From: Corynebacterium auris
GTDB taxonomy: Bacteria > Actinomycetota > Actinomycetes > Mycobacteriales > Mycobacteriaceae
Assembly (NCBI RefSeq): GCF_030408575.1
Contig: NZ_CP047047.1
Span: 186,001-250,000 of the forward strand
Reading direction: 5' to 3'
Length of the DNA stretch: 64,000 nucleotides
The translations under genes were made by a program, and so were the position numbers. The notes beneath the pieces were generated by a model. The model ran no database searches, was not told where the DNA came from, and was given only the letters and a program-made list of their open reading frames with translations. Positions 34,110-42,295 of this stretch are shown piece by piece; positions within the stretch are counted from its first letter, which is position 1; each line of letters opens with the position of its first letter.

Positions 34110-35049
34110 TCCGGTTGGCTCCCAGACGCCGAGTTTCCTCGCGAAGCCCGCTTTGCTGGCAACGGACTTCGTCGACGGTGATGACTTCGTTGACCTGGCC
34201 GCCGCGTGGGCTGGGGCGGCGCCGCTGGTGCCGTTCGTCAACCGCTCCCGCACGGGGGCGCGGTGGGGGAAGTCGGAGATTACGGCGCCGCTTCGCCGAT
34301 ACACCGATTCCGCGGTGCACACGCTGATAGCGATGGACATCATCCGCGAGTTCTTCTCCACCCCGCAGCGTTATGCGATCGGGTTGGACCGGGACTCGTT
34401 TGTCTCCCCGGACGGTGCTCATATGTCGCCGTGGCAGGTTGTAGTGGGCCGCATGTGGGCGACTGGAACGAGCGGGGAAGACGAGCAGGCCCCGGAGCTG
34501 GGAGAATTCAAGCCCCCGCCCGCGGGACCATTCTTGGAGCAGATCGAGGGGCTGGCGCAGTTGGCTGCTAGCGAGGCGGGCCTGCCGGGCCACTACTTCG
34601 GGCTTCGTGGTGATCAGACGACGTCGGCTGACGCGATCCGTGTGATGGAGGCGCGCCTGGTGAAGCGGGCGGAGCGGCGTCAGAAGTCGTTTGGCCGCGC
34701 GTGGGGTGATGTCGGGCGTCTTGCCGGTGCGGCTACTGCGGGGACGACTTTTGCGGATGCGTCGCCGGTGGGTGTGCGCTGGGGTGACCCGGCAACACCC
34801 ACGGTTGCGGCGACGACGGACGCGATGGTCAAGCAGGTGCAGGCGGGTGTGGCCCCGAAGAACTCGCGGGTCGTGTGGGACCGGCTTGGCTACACGCCGG
34901 AGGAGCAGCGCGTCATGGAAGCCGAGGTGCGCCGCGTTGAGGCACTCGAGCGCGCCTCCATGGTTACCTCAGCGCCCGGTGCAGCGGAAGGACGGGACAC
35001 CATCACGGAAGACCGGATGGCGGGTGAGCTGACAGATGGACTTTCTTGA
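34063..35049 (+). pseudogene. Fused terminase N-terminus / portal C-terminus remnant
   Basis: A 328-codon open frame starting GTG 34063 (or TTG 34069, 8 nt after GGAGGG). Roughly the first 45 residues (VGSQTPSFLAKPALL...) look like the start of a terminase large subunit. From about residue 48 (PLVPFVNRSRTGARWGKSEI) it is the C-terminal part of an SPP1 Gp6-type portal (FFSTPQRYAIGLDRDSF, SEAGLPGHYFGLRGDQTTSADAIRVMEARL in pieces). A complete portal would be 450-500 residues. An internal deletion has fused two genes in frame. The product cannot be a working portal. Confidence 0.65.
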
Positions 35050-36301
35050 AGCTCGCCGGATATACGTCGCGACTCTGCGCGGAATCGAGAAATTGGCGCT
35101 GCGTGATTGGCTCGCGTGGTGGGATACGACTGACGGGACGGGCTTTGTCGAGCGACGCGCGTTGCTTGAGGAGCCGTTCACAGCGATCGCGACGATCTAC
35201 GGTGAACAAGCCGCATACGCTGCGGCGGACTATCTGTTTCTGCAGCGCAGTCTGGACGAAACGCTGGCCGGGCTCGCGTATCCGGAAGTTGCGGATCCAG
35301 TTGGCTACGACCAAGCGGCGGCGGCGTTCCGCGCGGCCATGCGGATGTCTGACGCGGACTGGAAGCACTTCATGGTCGAGAAAAACACCGATGGACTCGA
35401 CGAGTTCAATGCCAAGACGATGCAGAAACTCACCGGAGCGCTCAACCGCGTGGTGCTGCTACCGGCACGTGAGACGGTCGCCAGGAACATCGCGCCGGGA
35501 ATGCGGTTTGCGCGTGTTCCGGAGCCGGGGGCCTGCAACTGGTGCTTGATGATCGCGTCGCGTGGTGCGGTGTTTAGCAAGGACACTGTCGGAATGACGA
35601 GGTCGAGGCGGTTCCACGACAACTGCCGGTGCGTCGGCATGGAGGTCGGCGGGCAGAGTGCTCCGTTGCCGCGGGTCAATCGCGAGCTGGAGTCAGCATG
35701 GAAGAAGGCGACCAAGGATGGCGGGGACCAGGGCGAGCTGATCAGGAAGTGGAAAAACTATCTGGATCGCCGGTCGCGCATCGTGCAATCGCAGGTGCGG
35801 TTCCCGGACATTCCGGGGGTCACGGTGCCGCGCTACACAGGAAAGCCGGAGAGGACGGTGACGCTTCCGAGTGGGGAGACGATGACAGTACCGCTTCCGG
35901 ATTTGCACCAGGTGCCCGGGCATGTGCTTTACGGGTGGACGACTGCGCCACCGTGGGGACGCAGTCGGGTGGCGCCGAGCAGGCGCGCGCCGGGTGATTA
36001 TTCGCTGGACAACAGGTTCGGGCACAAAGCAGGAAGCACGGCAGCGGGGACGAAGTTTCCGGATGACTGGAGCGACCAGCAGATCGTCGACGCCATCCGG
36101 GACATTCTGGAAACAGGAGAGGCAGAGGTATGGAGCGCACCAGCTACTCTCATCGCTGACAGAGCGGGAAACGAATGGAAGTCGGCGCACGATTTCAAAC
36201 TATCCTTCCTCGGGGAAGTAGGTGGTGAAACGATTCGGGTGAGGTACACTCTTATCGACAGCGTTCCAGTTCAGCCATTCGGATACCCAGTTAGGAGGTG
36301 A
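35036..36301 (+). CDS. MuF-type phage capsid protein with C-terminal EndoU-like nuclease domain
   Basis: A 421-residue intact frame overlapping the portal remnant by 14 bp. Residues 1-205 are a MuF/minor capsid domain, with the cysteine pairs C167/C170 and C197/C199 (GACNWCLM, FHDNCRC) common in actinophage MuF proteins. Residues about 290-421 look like a bacterial EndoU ribonuclease toxin: HVLYG at 296-300, GHK at 329-331, then FPDDWSDQQIVDAI at 341-354, and a final VPVQPFGYP. Such MuF-toxin fusions are known polymorphic toxins of prophages, delivered in the capsid or used against competitors. An immunity-gene candidate starts 4 bp after the stop. EndoU is inferred from the HILYG...GHK...FP.sWs pattern. 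Confidence 0.75.
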   Translation: MDFLEARRIYVATLRGIEKLALRDWLAWWDTTDGTGFVERRALLEEPFTAIATIYGEQAAYAAADYLFLQRSLDETLAGLAYPEVADPVGYDQAAAAFRAAMRMSDADWKHFMVEKNTDGLDEFNAKTMQKLTGALNRVVLLPARETVARNIAPGMRFARVPEPGACNWCLMIASRGAVFSKDTVGMTRSRRFHDNCRCVGMEVGGQSAPLPRVNRELESAWKKATKDGGDQGELIRKWKNYLDRRSRIVQSQVRFPDIPGVTVPRYTGKPERTVTLPSGETMTVPLPDLHQVPGHVLYGWTTAPPWGRSRVAPSRRAPGDYSLDNRFGHKAGSTAAGTKFPDDWSDQQIVDAIRDILETGEAEVWSAPATLIADRAGNEWKSAHDFKLSFLGEVGGETIRVRYTLIDSVPVQPFGYPVRR

Positions 36302-36305
36302 TCGT

Positions 36306-36581
36306 GTGAGCGTCCCAAAGTTTGAGTCTGCGTTCGATCTTGCCGATTACGTGACCTCGCACGGCCCGAAGGTGGATGAAGCATTCCTCAAGTTCATCTA
36401 CGGGCAAGAGGCCGCGGACGAGATTTATGACTACCTCGTGGAAGCAATGCGCGTTGCCCCGAACGAGCCACTGGATGAGTTGTTCGCGGTAGTCCGCGAA
36501 AACATCAAACTTGTTGATGGCGATGAGTCGTGCATTGAACTCGCGGACTTCGTAGCAGCACCCGAGGACTGCTTCGCCTGA
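36306..36581 (+). CDS. Candidate immunity protein to the MuF-EndoU toxin
   Basis: A 91-residue acidic, cysteine-poor protein (MSVPKFESAFDLADYV... ending DFVAAPEDCFA). It has GGAGG 7 nt before the GTG start and begins 4 bp after the toxin stop, the usual place and size of a cognate immunity gene. No family recognised. The acid character suits binding a basic nuclease domain. The immunity role is inferred from position only. Confidence 0.6.
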   Translation: MSVPKFESAFDLADYVTSHGPKVDEAFLKFIYGQEAADEIYDYLVEAMRVAPNEPLDELFAVVRENIKLVDGDESCIELADFVAAPEDCFA

Positions 36582-36592
36582 ACAGCACGATA

Positions 36593-36643
36593 GCGCCGCC
36601 TAGACGGTAGGTTTTGTGCCGGGTTCGATTCCCGGTCGGCGCA
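36593..36643 (+). other. tRNA-like fragment lacking the anticodon arm
   Basis: GCGCCG (36593-36598) pairs with CGGCGC (36637-36642), and a perfect T arm CCGGG-TTCGATT-CCCGG (36619-36635) sits before the 3' acceptor strand. Only about 20 nt lie between the 5' acceptor and the T arm, so no anticodon stem fits. At 51 nt it is a deleted tRNA or a small tRNA-like element of phage origin, followed by AAAACCCC as after real tRNAs in this genome. Confidence 0.55.
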
Positions 36644-36889
36644 CAGCAAAACCCCATTGCCCCTGGTTGGTGAACTGCTCCCCATTAGTTGGACTGAGAA
36701 ATCAGTTACCGACTTGTGGGGAGCAGTTCATGAGGAGTTTTCCGGGGGGTCTCCTGAGAAGAAACATCGGCACCGAGCCTACGCGGGGCTGTGCCGCGCA
36801 AACGGCGCCGGCGAGGTTTTCAACCCGGGGCCGTACTTCACGCAACGAATTCTGCCCGGCGACTGGACCGCAGAGACTAACCTGCAGCC
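36644..36889. other. 246-bp stretch with inverted repeats, no supported gene
   Basis: Holds an IS-end-like sequence at 36671-36693 and its own inverted copy of 13 bp (GGGGAGCAGTTCA at about 36717-36729), so a stem with a 33-nt loop can form. An open frame across it (36657-36893) shows no domain and is not called. Confidence 0.5.
36671..36693 (+). repeat. 23-bp inverted repeat, left copy
   Basis: Starts TGAACTGCTCCCCATTAG and matches the reverse complement of 41367-41389 at 22 of 23 positions. The TGAACTGC start and the TTAGTTGGA end resemble IS3-group termini. Confidence 0.75.
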
Positions 36890-37222
36890 ATGAGTTTCCT
36901 CCGTAAAACTGCTGCTGCCTCCGCCGCTCTATTCACCCTGTCCGCGCCTGTGGCCGCGGCCGAACATGCTCCGATGTCGGGGATCAGCCCCTACGCCCAC
37001 GAGGCCATTCAGATGCTGCCGTATAGCGTGCCCGTCCCCTGGGACACTCCGGGAAGCCCGTACCGCCAGCTGAAGGAGTGCGCCCACAGCAACGCTGGGA
37101 CGAGTTCACGCTTCGTGGGCGCCGATCAGGGCCTCTACCTCGCGGCGGTGAGCTGCGTCCTGTTCAACCCGATGCTCAACGGTGCACTCGACCGGCAGAT
37201 GCGCGACGTCGCCGGGCGCTAA
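36890..37222 (+). CDS. Secreted hypothetical protein
   Basis: A 110-residue protein with a clear signal peptide (MSFLRKTAAASAALFTLSAPVAAA, cleavage after AAA). The mature part (PMSGISPYAHEAIQMLPYSVPVPW) carries two cysteines (KECAHS and VSCVLF). No family recognised. First gene of the cargo segment inside the 23-bp inverted repeats. Confidence 0.55.
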   Translation: MSFLRKTAAASAALFTLSAPVAAAEHAPMSGISPYAHEAIQMLPYSVPVPWDTPGSPYRQLKECAHSNAGTSSRFVGADQGLYLAAVSCVLFNPMLNGALDRQMRDVAGR

Positions 37223-37274
37223 CGCGTTCGAACGTGGACGGCCGCGTGTCGGGGCCGCGGGTTAGCTTCTCACC

Positions 37275-37698
37275 ATGGCCAGAACATATCCCGAGGATCA
37301 GCCACAGGAGTGGCCCGGCGGTGTGGTTGTCCTGCGCGGCAACCGGCGGCCCCGGCCGACCCCCTCAGCTCGCTCGAATACGGGGGTGGCTGGTCTACGG
37401 AACCGGGGATGCCGTCTACCTCTGCGGCTTCCGCGGGGCTGGCTGCCAGCGGGACTGCAAGGAATTCGCCGTCATCGGCAACCCCGCCGAGGTCGAATAC
37501 TTCGACATCAACCGTGTCATGACGTGGTTCGTCGTCTTCGCCAACCGCGAGCGCACGTGGGACGGCCTGGTCGCCAACGGTGCCAACCACGGAACCTTCT
37601 TCCTCGTCACCGATACACTGGTCAAGCTGATCGAGGATGCCCCCGCAGCGCGAGCTGGGCGAGCGCCCACGGAGAAAGGAAAAACTAAATGGAAATGA
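37275..37698 (+). pseudogene. Hypothetical gene with probable frameshift
   Basis: The 5' part reads well from ATG 37275 (MARTYPEDQPQEWPGGVVVLRG). From about 37360 on, a different frame reads well (RIRGWLVYGTGDAVYLCGF, AVIGNPAEVEYFDINRVMTWF), ending KGKTKWK at 37698. The two halves together look like one protein of about 140 residues broken near 37350-37375, within a run of C and G. Family unknown. The end overlaps the start of the PH-domain gene by 10 bp. Confidence 0.45.
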
Positions 37699-38057
37699 GC
37701 AACATCGCCGAATGGACGCTGGTGGCGGAGGCCCCCATCCCGGAGGACTTCCGCCAGATCGTTGTGCCCGGCGAGGAACCGATCGTGGCCTTCAAGACCT
37801 ACCGGGACAGCGCCATCTTCACCACCCGCCGACTCATCGTCCGCGACGCCCAGGGCATCCGCGGCAAGAAAGTTGAGATGTACTCGCTGCCGTACTCCTC
37901 GATCAACATGTGGTCCACGGAGAATGCCGGCACGCTCGACTTCAACGCCGAGATTGAGCTGTGGACACGCGCCGGGTGCATCAAGATCAAGATCGGCCGC
38001 GGCCTCGACGTGCGCAAAGTCGACGCACTCATCGGTCGCTGCGTGCTGGGGGGCTGA
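37689..38057 (+). CDS. Bacterial PH-domain protein
   Basis: A 122-residue protein with the bPH_1 core: GEEPIVAFKTYRDSAIFTTRRLIVRDAQGIRGKKVE in pieces, PYSSINMWSTENAG and LDFNAEIELWTRAG. Such domains are short beta sandwiches often linked to membrane or defence systems, with no fixed activity. AGAAAGG precedes the ATG. It stands 37 bp before the Mrr-like gene. Confidence 0.75.
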   Translation: MEMSNIAEWTLVAEAPIPEDFRQIVVPGEEPIVAFKTYRDSAIFTTRRLIVRDAQGIRGKKVEMYSLPYSSINMWSTENAGTLDFNAEIELWTRAGCIKIKIGRGLDVRKVDALIGRCVLGG

Positions 38058-38094
38058 GGAGGAGTAAAAACGGCTGGCGAGAGAAAGGGCACTG

Positions 38095-39111
38095 GTGGGA
38101 ATTCACATCTGGGGGCTTCATAACAACGCGTTGAAGGAAGAGCTTCTCGAACAGGGGTTTGTCAGCATCGGGTGGGATGAGCTGGGAGACTTGAGGGCAT
38201 TGGCGAGGCGCCGAGAGGCAATCAAGGCGGAGCTGGCCCGCCTGCACCCGGAAGACTCTGCGGGACGCATTAGTACTCATGCCGGCGTGGTCTACCGGTT
38301 CGCTCACGTGATGGAACCCGGTGACTTGGTTGTTGCACCCTACAGGCCTGACAGCACCATCAACATCGGTCGCATCTCAGGTGAGTACTACTACGAGTCA
38401 GATGCGCCGCTCCACCGTCACCGCCGTCCAGTTGAGTGGCTCAAAACGGGTGTAGCGCGCAACGAGTTCAGCCAGAGTGCGCTGTATGAACTGGGATCAG
38501 CGGTCACGCTCTTTTCCGTGCGACGCCATCAGCAGGAAATTCTCGCGGTTTTCGAAGGCGACCGGGTGACAACTCCCCAGGCGCAGCCCGTCGCTGATGT
38601 CGCCGACTCGGACGAGCCGACCCCCGAGATGCCGAATGCCGCTCGCATCGAGCAGGCGACGGGGGACTTTGTGCTCGAAGCAGTGAGTAAAGAGATCACA
38701 CCAGCCGAGTTCGAGAGCCTCACCGCAGATGTGCTCCGCGCTCTCGGGTACCGCGCCCGGGTCACTCCGTACAGCAGAGACGGCGGGGTTGACGTGATTG
38801 CGCACAAAGACCCGTTGGGCGTGGAGCCGCCGCAGATCATGGTGCAGTACAAGCAAATAATTGGATCCGTAACGGCACCTGACGTCCAGCAATTGGTGGG
38901 AGTTGGCTGGGGGAGCTCACTCTTGTTCGTCACCACTGGGAGCTTCACTCGGGACGCCCAAATAATTGAAAGGCAGAACGCCCGACTCCGTTTGATCGGG
39001 GGCAGCGAATTCGCTGCCTTAGTCATCGCGAACTACGAGAAGTTGCCGGAGAAGTGGCGCAAGGTAGTGCCGCTTCGCCCGGTGATGGCCGTCGACACCA
39101 GCGCGGAGTGA
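38095..39111 (+). CDS. Mrr-type restriction endonuclease with N-terminal PUA/EVE-like domain
   Basis: A 338-residue protein. Residues 1-150 (GIHIWGLHNNALKEELL, FVSIGWDELGDL, VYRFAHVMEPGDLVVAPYR, NIGRISGEYYYES) resemble a PUA/EVE-like reader domain of modified-DNA restriction enzymes. Residues about 195-325 are the Mrr catalytic domain: FESLTADVLRALGYRARVTP, then GGVDVIAHKD and IMVQYKQ form the D-(x)n-QxK site of the PD-(D/E)xK fold. This points to a solo type IV (modification-dependent) restriction enzyme. Start GTG 38095 follows AAAGGG. Lies among cargo genes of the island. Confidence 0.82.
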   Translation: MGIHIWGLHNNALKEELLEQGFVSIGWDELGDLRALARRREAIKAELARLHPEDSAGRISTHAGVVYRFAHVMEPGDLVVAPYRPDSTINIGRISGEYYYESDAPLHRHRRPVEWLKTGVARNEFSQSALYELGSAVTLFSVRRHQQEILAVFEGDRVTTPQAQPVADVADSDEPTPEMPNAARIEQATGDFVLEAVSKEITPAEFESLTADVLRALGYRARVTPYSRDGGVDVIAHKDPLGVEPPQIMVQYKQIIGSVTAPDVQQLVGVGWGSSLLFVTTGSFTRDAQIIERQNARLRLIGGSEFAALVIANYEKLPEKWRKVVPLRPVMAVDTSAE

Positions 39112-39254
39112 GCCTTCGATTCGAGAATGACCACCTCTGCGAAGGAACCGAGCTGAGCTGATTACAGGCGAGGCTGGTGCGGACAACGGATCATCGAGAT
39201 GCCGTGACAGACCAAAGAGGACAGGCGCAAAAGCGGCGCTAAGAAGGAGAAGAA

Positions 39255-40079
39255 ATGTCGACGCCAGGTAATTCCGACAGGGCAGTCGCGCCGCTCACCC
39301 TTAACGGCGGCGTAGCGGCGTTCGACCCGACGACGCTGAAGATTGCGGCTGAGGTTCTCGGCCTCGAGCCGGGCGAGGCGCTCCGGCCGGGTGCGCCGCG
39401 GGTCCTGCGTTCTCTCGCCGACGTGAGCTGCACTGCCTCTTCGGTGACTGTGAAGATTGATACAGGGCTGCTGCGGTGGGATGAAACTCTCGCCCCATTC
39501 GCAGAGGAATTCACGGCGTACAACGGCTCCGAGGTCTGGGGAGTCCACCTCGGCAAAGCAACGGTGGTGAACTGTGGCGATGCGGTTGTCGCCGCGGTGC
39601 CCATGCGCGCAACTACGGCCGGCGGCGCTCCAATCCGAGCCTGGTTCGCCGAGTTAAAGCAGGCCCCAGCGGAGCTCGAAGGGTTTGAGCTCCTCGCCAG
39701 AACGCGGCACTACGAGGCGCGATGGCGGAGGGGAGCGGAGGACAAAAAGCTTCAACGACCGCTCACCCACATCACCGTCCCGGCGCAGCAGCTCACATAC
39801 GAATCTTCAATCCCAAACGCTCTGGGTACGTCTACGGCGGTTGCGGACATCCGCCAGCAGTTCGCGGCCAACATGGACGAGACAGGTGCGCGGGTAATTG
39901 CTGAGACCACAATCCTCACCGGCGCGCCGGTAAATCTCCCGGAGGAGCATGTTTTCGGGACTAACGGCCCGGTCATGTTCTGGTTCACCGAAGACGGTAG
40001 CGAGTTACCCTTCTCAATCATCTACACCACAGCCGAGGCGTGGATCGTCTTGGAGGGCTTAGGACGTGACGCCCCGTAG
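39255..40079 (+). CDS. Hypothetical protein, possibly serpin-like
   Basis: A 274-residue protein after AGAAGGAGA. The C-terminal third shows ANMDETGARVIAETTIL, similar to the reactive-centre hinge of serpins (VDExGAxAAAxT), followed by VMFWFTEDGSELPFSIIY, which could be the C-terminal strand pair. The N-terminal part (LNGGVAAFDPTTLKIAAEVLG) does not match well and the length is below the usual 370-400. So a reduced serpin is possible but unproven. Confidence 0.5.
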   Translation: MSTPGNSDRAVAPLTLNGGVAAFDPTTLKIAAEVLGLEPGEALRPGAPRVLRSLADVSCTASSVTVKIDTGLLRWDETLAPFAEEFTAYNGSEVWGVHLGKATVVNCGDAVVAAVPMRATTAGGAPIRAWFAELKQAPAELEGFELLARTRHYEARWRRGAEDKKLQRPLTHITVPAQQLTYESSIPNALGTSTAVADIRQQFAANMDETGARVIAETTILTGAPVNLPEEHVFGTNGPVMFWFTEDGSELPFSIIYTTAEAWIVLEGLGRDAP

Positions 40080-40130
40080 GAAGCCAAGTAGCGGATCTGG
40101 GGCTGATGCACGGATAGGTGACATGGTTAG

Positions 40131-40991
40131 TCACGCGGCCTGAAGGGCCTCGTTGTTGATGATGGTCTCGAATTCGATGGGGGTCAATCTGCCGAGGCGG
40201 TCTTGCCGTCTACGGCGGTGGTATGTGTGCTCGATCCAGTGCACGATCGCCGCGCGGAGCTCGTCTCTGGTTGCCCAGGGTCGACGATCCAGGACGTTGT
40301 TCTGTAGCAGCGAGAAAAAGCTCTCCATGGCTGCGTTGTCGCCGCACGCCCCGACCCTGCCCATCGAGCCGATCAGCCCGTGATGGGTGATCGCCATCTG
40401 CATCTTCTTAGAGCGAAATTGCGATCCTCTATCGCTGTGTAGAACGCAGCCGGTCACGTCGCCTCGCCTGGCGACGGCGCTGTTGAGCGCGTTGACTGCC
40501 AGCCGGGATTTCATTGTCGAGTCGATCGAATACCCGACAATCCGCCCCGAGTAGACGTCCTTGATCGCGCACAGGTAGAGCTTTGCCTCGCCCGTTTAGT
40601 GCTCGGTGATGTCGGTCAGCCACAACTCGTTTGGACTGTGGGCGGTGAAATCCCGCTCGACGAGGTCGTCATGGACCGAAGGCCCGGCCTTGCGGTGCCG
40701 ACCCCGACCTTTCTCGCTGATGGCGCTTTTCCAGCCGCCGGCGGAGCAGATCCGCCAAGCGGTACGCCGGCACATCCTCTCGCCCGCGGCTTCGGCCTCG
40801 TCGGCGAGGTAGCGGTAGCCGAACTCCGGATCCTTTCGGTGGGCGTCAAATAGAGCGTTGGCCCGGTACGCCTCGGCGAGCTCGGCGTCGGTGATCGGGT
40901 TCTTCAGCCACCGGTAGTAGGGCTGACGAGCTATTCCAAGTACCCGACACGCCACCGCGACGGGGACACCGTCAGCGGCGAGCTCGGTCAC
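40131..40991 (-). pseudogene. IS3 transposase orfB with in-frame stop
   Basis: A DDE transposase of the IS3 group in one frame, broken by a single TAA at 40596-40598. First half: CRVLGIARQPYYRWLKNP and LWLTDITEH (first D). After the stop: TGEAKLYLCAIKD, VLHSDRGSQF (second D) and DNAAMESFFSLLQ (E). The single stop within DITEH-x-TGE inactivates it unless read through. Confidence 0.88.
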
Positions 40992-41296
40992 GAGCGGGTA
41001 CCACCTTTTCCCGGCAGATTCGCCTGGGACAAGTACGCCGCCGCGCGGCGCAGGACCTCGTTTTCCTGTTCAAGCAGACGCACGCGCCGCTTGGCCTCGC
41101 GCAGTTCCTGGGACGCCGCGGCGGTCGTGCCAGGTGTGATCCCAGCCTCCACGTCGGCTTTGCGGATCCACTTGTTCAGGGTCATCGGGTGGATACCGAA
41201 GTCGGCAGCGATCTGCTTGACAGTCACACCGTCTTCGCGGTTCTGAGCAACGCGCACCACGTCGTCGCGGAACTCCTGGGGGTAGGGCTTGGGCAT
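40988..41296 (-). CDS. IS3 orfA (helix-turn-helix helper)
   Basis: A 102-residue protein MPKPYPQEFRDDVVRVA, a HTH_Tnp_1 domain (VTVKQIAADFGIHPMTLNKW) and a leucine-zipper-like tail (LREAKRRVRLLEQENEVLRR). It overlaps orfB by 4 bp in the -1 arrangement used for frameshifted OrfAB. ATG 41296 is chosen by family comparison. Confidence 0.85.
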   Translation of the reverse strand: MPKPYPQEFRDDVVRVAQNREDGVTVKQIAADFGIHPMTLNKWIRKADVEAGITPGTTAAASQELREAKRRVRLLEQENEVLRRAAAYLSQANLPGKGGTRS

Positions 41297-41366
41297 AGTA
41301 ACATCCTTCCAGACCGACCCCGCAGGGCCAGCCAGATCAGATGTCACCTACTCGTGCACCAGCCCC

Positions 41367-41389
41367 TCCAACTAATGGGCAGCAGTTCA
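41367..41389 (-). repeat. 23-bp inverted repeat, right copy
   Basis: Reverse complement of 36671-36693 with one mismatch. Ends exactly before the candidate attR. Confidence 0.75.
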
Positions 41390-41404
41390 TTCTAGCTGGG
41401 GTTT
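41390..41404 (+). repeat. Candidate attR core
   Basis: Second copy of TTCTAGCTGGGGTTT. Unlike the left copy it lacks the partner arm, so here no hairpin forms; this is what duplication of an attachment core would leave. Confidence 0.7.
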
Positions 41405-41777
41405 TCCTCATTTCCCGCGCCGCGGCAGAGCAGAGCTCCACCGACCATCCGGCGCGAATGCGCACCGCAAATCGGCGGGGGAAGGCGCTTGACACCCACG
41501 GGTGCTGCGCACGCGGAGCGGCAGCGTGCTGTTTACCGGTGGTGAAAGAAGGCCGGCGACCCCAGCTGCACCGCAGCACAAGTGAGGGCGGCCCGACGGG
41601 CGCCGGAAATCCGCACCGCGGGCACGCCCGAACGATCATGAGCCCTCATAGGGGCCTTTTACCTGGAGTTTTGCCAAAAATCCGAGTTTTCGGCAATGCT
41701 TCGACCTCGTCATTCCGGCGGTGGCCGTGCCGAACATTGACCGTGTCACCGCGCTGACGGGCACGCGGAGCGCTGCG
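41405..41777. other. 373-bp stretch without a supported gene
   Basis: Right flank of the island. GC-rich DNA with no convincing frame. A small inverted repeat (GCCAAAAA...GTTTTCGGC, about 41673-41695) may terminate transcription from the right. Confidence 0.5.
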
Positions 41778-42233
41778 CTACCTGCCGCGCTTGCGCCGGT
41801 AGTACACCTGGCGGCGCACGCGTGCGACCACATCGCCTTCTTCGTCGACGACGGCGGTGTCGAACCAGTGCAGGTACTTCTCCCCGCCGGCCGTCTTCTC
41901 CCGGATCAGCTCGTAGGTCTCGTCCGAGATCTCCATCGTGGCGGTGAGCGTGCCCTTGCCGGGTTTGACAAACTGCACCTCGCCCGCGACGTCCCACACC
42001 CGGTAGTCGCGCCCCAGCCGCGCCATCGAGGCGAGCATGAAGAAGGGGTCGGTCATCGCCATGATGGTTCCGCCGAAGGCGGTCCCCACCGCGTTGCGGT
42101 TCAGCCGCGTGAGCTTGTGCTTGACGACGACCCGGGAACCGTCGTCCGCAAACTCGGCGACACGGATCCCGGCGCCCAGAAAGGGCGGCCAGAGGAACAT
42201 GAAGCGGCGCAGCATTTTCGGGGTGAAGTTCAT
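41778..42233 (-). CDS. DUF4442 hotdog-fold thioesterase-like protein
   Basis: A 151-residue hotdog protein beginning MNFTPKMLRRFMFLWPPFLGAG, with conserved GTAFGGTIMAMTDPFFMLA and the AEVQFVKPGKG strand. This is DUF4442/PaaI-like. GGAG lies 6 nt before the ATG. The next gene upstream in the same orientation is an acyl-CoA synthetase 62 bp away, so it probably acts on a related acyl-CoA. Confidence 0.82.
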   Translation of the reverse strand: MNFTPKMLRRFMFLWPPFLGAGIRVAEFADDGSRVVVKHKLTRLNRNAVGTAFGGTIMAMTDPFFMLASMARLGRDYRVWDVAGEVQFVKPGKGTLTATMEISDETYELIREKTAGGEKYLHWFDTAVVDEEGDVVARVRRQVYYRRKRGR

Positions 42234-42295
42234 GGGGGCTCCTTAAGTGTACGTTTGCGTAGCGATTCTACGTGACGCACACCACAGGTGCCCGG

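Larger units (their letters stand above)
40099..41366 (-). mobile_element. IS3-family insertion sequence (degenerate orfB)
   Basis: A 1268-bp element bounded by 26-bp inverted repeats (40099-40124 and 41341-41366, 23 matches; both start GGGGCTG). It carries orfA and orfB in the usual order with an overlap. No clear target duplication is seen (TCT left, TCC right). It stands directly against the 23-bp repeat at 41367-41389. Confidence 0.85.

Noticed and set aside
36657..36893. Open frame of 78 codons between the tRNA-like fragment and the secreted protein gene
   Set aside because: It runs through the inverted repeat, has no ribosome site and no recognisable domain.
37078..37698. A single 206-codon gene covering the end of the secreted protein gene
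   Set aside because: The first third overlaps the secreted protein gene in another frame and reads as low-complexity shadow; a start at 37275 with a frameshift explains the good coding stretches better.
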